This document shows, one piece after another, positions 58,901-64,000 of a DNA stretch of 64,000 bases. The notes under the pieces are model-generated. The model ran no database searches. It saw only the letters and a list, made by a program, of their open reading frames with translations, and was not told the DNA's origin. The position numbers and the translations under genes are program-made. This DNA comes from Gorsachius magnificus (Eukaryota > Chordata > Aves > Pelecaniformes > Ardeidae). The stretch spans positions 11,221,821 to 11,285,820 of the forward strand of contig CM067081.1 in the NCBI GenBank assembly GCA_034008185.1. Reading direction: 5' to 3'. The first letter of the stretch is position 1, and each line of letters begins with the position of its first letter.

Positions 58901-61575
58901 TTTTTTTTATGGAGAAAGAGATACGGTACTCTGAATTCATTGCCATACACATTGAAAAGGCGTATGGACCCTCTTCTTATTTGTTGTTATTTTAATCCCT
59001 TTTCCTATGTTTATCTAGGTTCTCAGTTTTGACTTTTATTAACTGCTATGAGGCAGCAATCAAAAGATACACCTTATACTGCCGTTATTGAACTGTTCAA
59101 GGCGAGGCACAAGCTCCTCAATATAAAAGGAATACCTAAATCTAAGAGATAGTTTGCCTGAGGCATTCAAAAAATACTCCCTGGATGCCGGCACGTAGAA
59201 AGTACCGACAGCTCCTGGTGAGCAATGTCCCTTTGTACAGAGTACAAATGCGCATTATTCTCAACTCAAGTTTGCATGAGGATAAAGGAGAGAAGGATTG
59301 AATGAAAACAGTCGGGTGAATAAACCAGAGTCTGTTGCTGTAGATAAGTTTTTTTGGAAAGGAGTGCGGTGCAGCTCGGTGCGAGAAGCGAGGTTGTACG
59401 GACGACGTTTCTAGTGCAGGCAGCACTGTGAGGAAAGTAGGGCATTTTGAGCGTATGAAAGAGAGAGGTGTGCTGAGCTTCATTAGGGATTCTGGTCACT
59501 TCTTCAGTACAAGACAAGATAGACAATGTACTTTGCATGTTAAGTCACTTTTGTCGTTCCCTATGTGTTCCACATGTAGGTTAAACGTCTTTATTTTTCC
59601 TTCAAATAAAGGTGGGTATCTCTGCAAGACAGTGACATCTCTGAGACTGTGTTTTAACAAGAGAGCTTAAATGGTGGAATTATTTTAGATTTGCTTTGGG
59701 TTCTAATTCAAGGAAGGTCTTTCCACCTACAGCGCCTTTTTCTGTGCTAGTGTTACTGGATTATTTTGGATCAAAATTTACTAATGCACTTACTCTCAAA
59801 GGTAGTCTCAACCAGAAGTGGTGTTCATAGCTTTTCCCACTGCGGTACACGGTGCCTCTTCTACAAGTCTCAGTATCACGAACTTTTTTTTTTGTTTAAA
59901 CAAGAATACTCCTCCCAACCCAGAATTCAGTTCTGCATAACCTAGAGTGTGTTTGGCAGCACTCATCAGAAACATCTCAAAAGGTGCTTCCAGGAATGTC
60001 AGCCTGCTAAACCCAACATGCCAGTGTCCCCAGACCTACTGGAGTTCTACAAATGAATTGGATATATCCAGTTGATAGAGTATGTTTGATTTTTGGAAGG
60101 CTTCCAAAAAGGTCTTTCACCAAAGTCTGTTAGAAACCCAACTTTGTCCCCATAAAGTGTTTCTGTAACACAAAAGTATTTTTGTAGTTCTGAGTGGGAT
60201 TGCAGGCTACATTTTCTCCTTTAGTATTTAAAGAAAGAAATCTTCAAATTATTTTTCACCAACCTCTTTAATTTTTTTCTTTTTCTTTCATTCACTTATT
60301 CTGGAAAGTCTCTTGTTTGGTTCTCAGAGGCAGCCACCGCCATCTGTAATGCCATGTCCACCCTGCAACAGAGCAGGAACTGGTGCATCCATTGGTATTA
60401 AAACAGTACCTTAAAGAGGAAAGGTCTTCTGAACCTCAAGCCTGGTATTTCTCCCATTAGGAGCAAGAAAGGGGAAAGCACTGGTTGGGCTTTCGGAGTT
60501 TTTGAGAATGAGCATGGAAAACTGTCACTGTTGTTTTTACAGAGTCTTTACTATTAAGTTATGTTTTTCAATTGCAAAAGTTGGGATGGACAGAAGGAAG
60601 TTCTTTGAATTAGGTCTTACCCATCTGCTTGAAGAGAGGACCTCAGGGTCTCAAGTTTTTCTTTGATTTCATACCAGGAGAGGATTTATTCCAAGGCGCT
60701 TTGGGTTTGAATACATAATTTCCCACCCGAGCAAAGGTCTGTGGAATAATCTGTCTTACTGGAATAATGTTCCTTACCATCACTTTTTTCAGTGCTGTCC
60801 CAGTTTGTGGCCAAAGCTGAACACACAAGAAGAAACAAGAACATGCAGAAGAAATGAATGCAGTTCCCCTCTGAATGTTTGAAAAATCAATAAATAGAAC
60901 AAAATCTCCCTTCTGTGGGAAAGTATTTGTATATTCCAATGTAAGAGTTTTAAATCTCTTTAGCTGTGTTTGTATTTATGAGGGCAGAAATTTGATTTGA
61001 TTATTGCAGAAGGAGAGTGTACAACAAGCACAGGTTGAATATAGCACAGTGCCTGAAAACAGAATTCTCCACTGACTGCAAATTGGAGTAACTCAGTTGA
61101 TTTAGTTAGGATCATATGGCTTAAAAATTAGCATAGAATTGGTCCCTTGCATTATTAATAACTGAACAGAAAAAGTGGGAAAAAAGAGATGCTGTGATAT
61201 ATACATATATATGTATGCATTACTGTACTTATTTCTTTGTAAGGTAAGAAGAAAAATTGGAAAGTGTTTGATAAAAAATGAGTATACCCTATGTTTTGGC
61301 AGATTTCTGTCTTTTATAGTTCTGTAATTTGTGTTTTGAATATATGGATATATAATTCTGATTGTGTGCAAAAAAACCCTCAATATTGTCAGTACTTTAC
61401 ATTAAAAATGCAATTTTCTATTCCATTAATAATGCAGAGTATTCTATAGAAAGTGCAGATGGAAGCAAACATTGATAAGTATAGTTAATAACTGAAGATA
61501 AATGTAACTTAAAATATTTTACCTTTATTAAAACTCAGACCTGCCATGACTTTTAAACTGTCATGTAACCTAGAG

Positions 61576-61681
61576 TTGTGGAATGGTTTGGGTTCAACGG
61601 GACCTTAAAGATCATCTAGTACAACCCGCCCTGCCATGGGCAGGGAAACCTTCCACTGGATCTGGTTGCTCAAAGCCCTGT
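61576..61681 (-). mobile_element. CR1 3' fragment, - strand, joined to a TCA microsatellite
   Basis: GTGGAATGGTTTGGGTTCAA, GGGACCTTAAAGATCATCTA and CTGCCATGGGCAGGGAAACC, then TTGCTCAAAGCCCTG, are CR1 3' sequence on the - strand. The octamer end is nearly lost. The truncated 5' side abuts the (TCA)n run. Confidence 0.88.
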
Positions 61682-61722
61682 TCATCATCGTCATCATCAT
61701 CACTGTCATCATCATCATCATC
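61682..61722. repeat. (TCA)n microsatellite
   Basis: TCATCATCG, TCATCATCATCAC, then TCATCATCATCATCATCG: about 13 TCA-type units with two or three interruptions. Confidence 0.88.
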
Positions 61723-64000
61723 GGAACAATCCCTTCCATTTTATCTTGCTCTGACCATATTTTGAGATTAAAAGAAGCAGGTTAAGATCCTGAATGCAGA
61801 GGCATTTTCCAACATGCTCCCGTTTCCCTTGTTTTATGGTCTGCAACCCACCCAGAGGTTTAGATCTGACACATTTAAAAAGTCAACTAGTCCCACTCCA
61901 GAATGAGAGGCAGCAATTACCACTGTCTTTCAGAATGAATGCAATTATGATATGCTAGTATTATAATTAGTAGCATTATTAGATGTGTTGCTGAGCACAA
62001 TGTGTTACCTTTTCCAAAGAGCCCTTACACCATGGGATCATCTTTGAAAACCCCACAGGCTGCTGTTTGTGCCTTCTGACTGAGTTGCTTCTGCATCCAC
62101 TTAATTAATAGGTTAGTAGGCAGAAAGCTATATGAAATCCTCATTTGGAGGTGATGCTCTGCAATTGTGCTTTTTATTAATTGGTTGCTTATTACAACAC
62201 AGATCCACATTTGGAGCAGAGTCCTTCTTTCATGAAACATCAACTCATTAAATCCTGTTATGATGTTGTTGTTGTTTTCCTCATGTCAGTCATTTTCTCT
62301 GCAGCAGCTTAAGAGAAGTCATAGTTTTGTATCTTCTCTTACTAATGGCTGTACAGCTGTTTTGAATTCTCGCCCATTGCATAATCCAGTAAAAACCTTA
62401 CGCACACACAGAAAAAACACTTGAAATTTCGAACATAAAGATAGTGTGTAAAAGAGAAATGGCTTTTTTTTTTGATAGTACAGTAGTTAATTCTTTTAGT
62501 AATTATGTCACATTTGTTCAGTAGTGCACATTAAGCCAGACTGCATAACCTTTGTGCCCCTTCACATGTTTCACTGCTTCTGTTTGCTCAGTGCTCAGAG
62601 CAGGGGCATAAAATGCTAAGTACATTGAACTCAAATGGTAAATATTCAAACTGAAGTATGGTGCATCATTAAGTAAAATTAATGACATTTGCATTTATAA
62701 TGGCTACAGTTGTGTGTCGATGCTGTTGGGCCATTAGGAGGATGCTCTGTGCCTGAGCACAGCCCTTCGCTGCGTGGTGGATGAAATCAAGAGGGTCCCT
62801 TGGGCTGCATCTTGCCCATAAGGCACCAAACCAGGCTTGGCTTTATCGATGATGTACTTTTTTCCTGGCTGCTGCTGTCTCTGAACTGATACACTGAGCA
62901 CAAACAGGAGTAAATTTGTGCAAATAATATATCTCATACACAATGTCACTCTGATGCTTGGCATGATCCCAATCTATTTATAATCTATGAAACTGATATA
63001 TTGATATTCAATACTGTATGGATTCAGCCAGTTTCTTTCAAGATGAGTAATAAATTTGTGTGACGTTCTCTAACATCCCTATTTTACAAATGCCTGAAAA
63101 CCAATATCCTTGTCTATGCCTTATGTAGAAGCACAATCACAAAAGGACAGTGGTTTCTGGAATAATGGATCTGTTTATACGCTGATCTCACTGCTAGTTT
63201 CTTCTCACTGCTGCTTCTTCTTCTTACTACAGTTTTTTCTTGCTTCTTTCTTACTTCTAGAGCAATCCAGTAATGTTTGTATGGTGTCAGACCTTTCAAA
63301 ATAGTGATTCTTGCATTAATTTATTAGGAAACCTAATGAGTTCATCCATCCCAAATCTACCATAACTTGTGATGTGCCTCTTGCTCAGGCACTGGGAGAG
63401 CTGCAAAACTCTGCTGCCTTCCCCAGACCCTTGCACGTGGCAGATGGGCTCACGTTCCTGAGCACTGGCCTGGGGACAAAGGTACAAATTGCCCCATTTT
63501 CCTGTTATAACTGGCCAACAGACCTCCTTGCTTTCACCACGTGGCAGATAGCTCAGACTGCAGGGAGCGAGCTGAGGATGATGACACCCTCCTGCTCGAG
63601 CACCGTCCCCCTCTTGCCCAAGCAGAGCTTTGGAGACTTGAGCACTCTCCATCCCCATGGGAAATGCAATGCAGTAGTCAGTGCATCTCTGAACGGGTGG
63701 ATGTTGCCAAGTCAGCAGATGGGACCTATTCTTAGTCTGAGCCTTTAGTTTAGTTTTAGTTTGGTTTTGGTTTTTGCTAGTTCAGTCTGGTGCCCTGTTC
63801 AGCTAAAACAGGCCTGAATACAAAAATGAAGAAATTGGACCGTGTGATGATGTCGGACTAGATTGGAGAGGCACAGACTGAGGTTCATCAAGCCTGCCAT
63901 TTTCAGAGAAACAGTGACTAGAAACCAGCAGTTCAATTCTCTGACTAGCATTTCATTAATTTAGTAAATCAGTTAGCTTTTATTCTATTTTTCCTATACT
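61723..64000 (+). other. FAT3 intron to the window end: no gene seen
   Basis: AT-rich intron. Frames near 63374-63748 are open but unrecognisable. The next FAT3 exon lies beyond the window. Confidence 0.55.

Larger units (their letters stand above)
54620..61575 (+). other. FAT3 intron: no gene seen
   Basis: Long AT-rich intron with a GA run (54978-54991) and a long A-rich tract (55835-55930). Open frames are all under 115 codons and unrecognisable. Confidence 0.55.

Noticed and set aside
31744..64000. Search for the next FAT3 exon
   Set aside because: No frame with a second D-x-N-D-N linker or a continuing cadherin repeat was found; the exon lies outside the window.
1..64000. tRNA, rRNA, CRISPR, operon, phage or toxin systems
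   Set aside because: Nothing of this kind is visible. The sequence is vertebrate intron with retroelements.

Overview
The window reads as bird nuclear DNA. The evidence is several copies of CR1, the dominant avian LINE, in both orientations and with the typical octamer 3' ends; one long-terminal-repeat relic of a type I know from bird genomes; low coding density; and one vertebrate exon with clean splice sites. The order of bird cannot be told from this sequence. No operons, RNA genes, CRISPR arrays or bacterial features are visible.

The only protein-coding sequence I can support is a single 315-bp internal exon on the + strand (31423-31737). It encodes the end of one extracellular cadherin repeat and the start of the next. 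Its residues match FAT3, the giant atypical protocadherin, better than its paralogue FAT1. Everything else is best read as FAT3 intron: at least 31.4 kb upstream and 32.2 kb downstream of the exon.

Layout. 1-15 kb is ordinary AT-rich intron with two long pyrimidine-rich blocks (about 7.1-8.1 kb and 9.6-10.3 kb) and a pair of diverged copies of an unnamed repeat (11.2 and 12.4 kb). 15.0-17.4 kb is a 5'-truncated + strand CR1 with an internal deletion, split by a second CR1 inserted in the opposite orientation. 17.4-31.4 kb is intron with homopolymer runs and one AT-rich hairpin (23.0 kb). The exon lies at 31.4 kb. 31.7-42.1 kb is intron with a polypurine tract (36.2 kb) and a short CR1 tail (38.4 kb). 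42.1-43.1 kb is a CR1 with a second CR1 3' tail embedded in it. 48.7-49.6 kb is a probable solo LTR on the - strand with a GC-rich minisatellite. 50.0-50.3, 53.2-54.0, 54.6 and 61.6 kb hold - strand CR1 fragments, two of them extremely short. The rest is intron with simple repeats.

I found no new biological system. The observations most worth a second look are the repeat architecture (nested CR1, an in-frame CR1 tail inside another CR1, near-minimal CR1 tails), the paired unnamed repeat at 11.2/12.4 kb, the symmetric phase-1 FAT3 exon with an open frame running back into the upstream intron, and the hairpin at 23.0 kb. Repeat boundaries are by eye and can be off by tens of bases.
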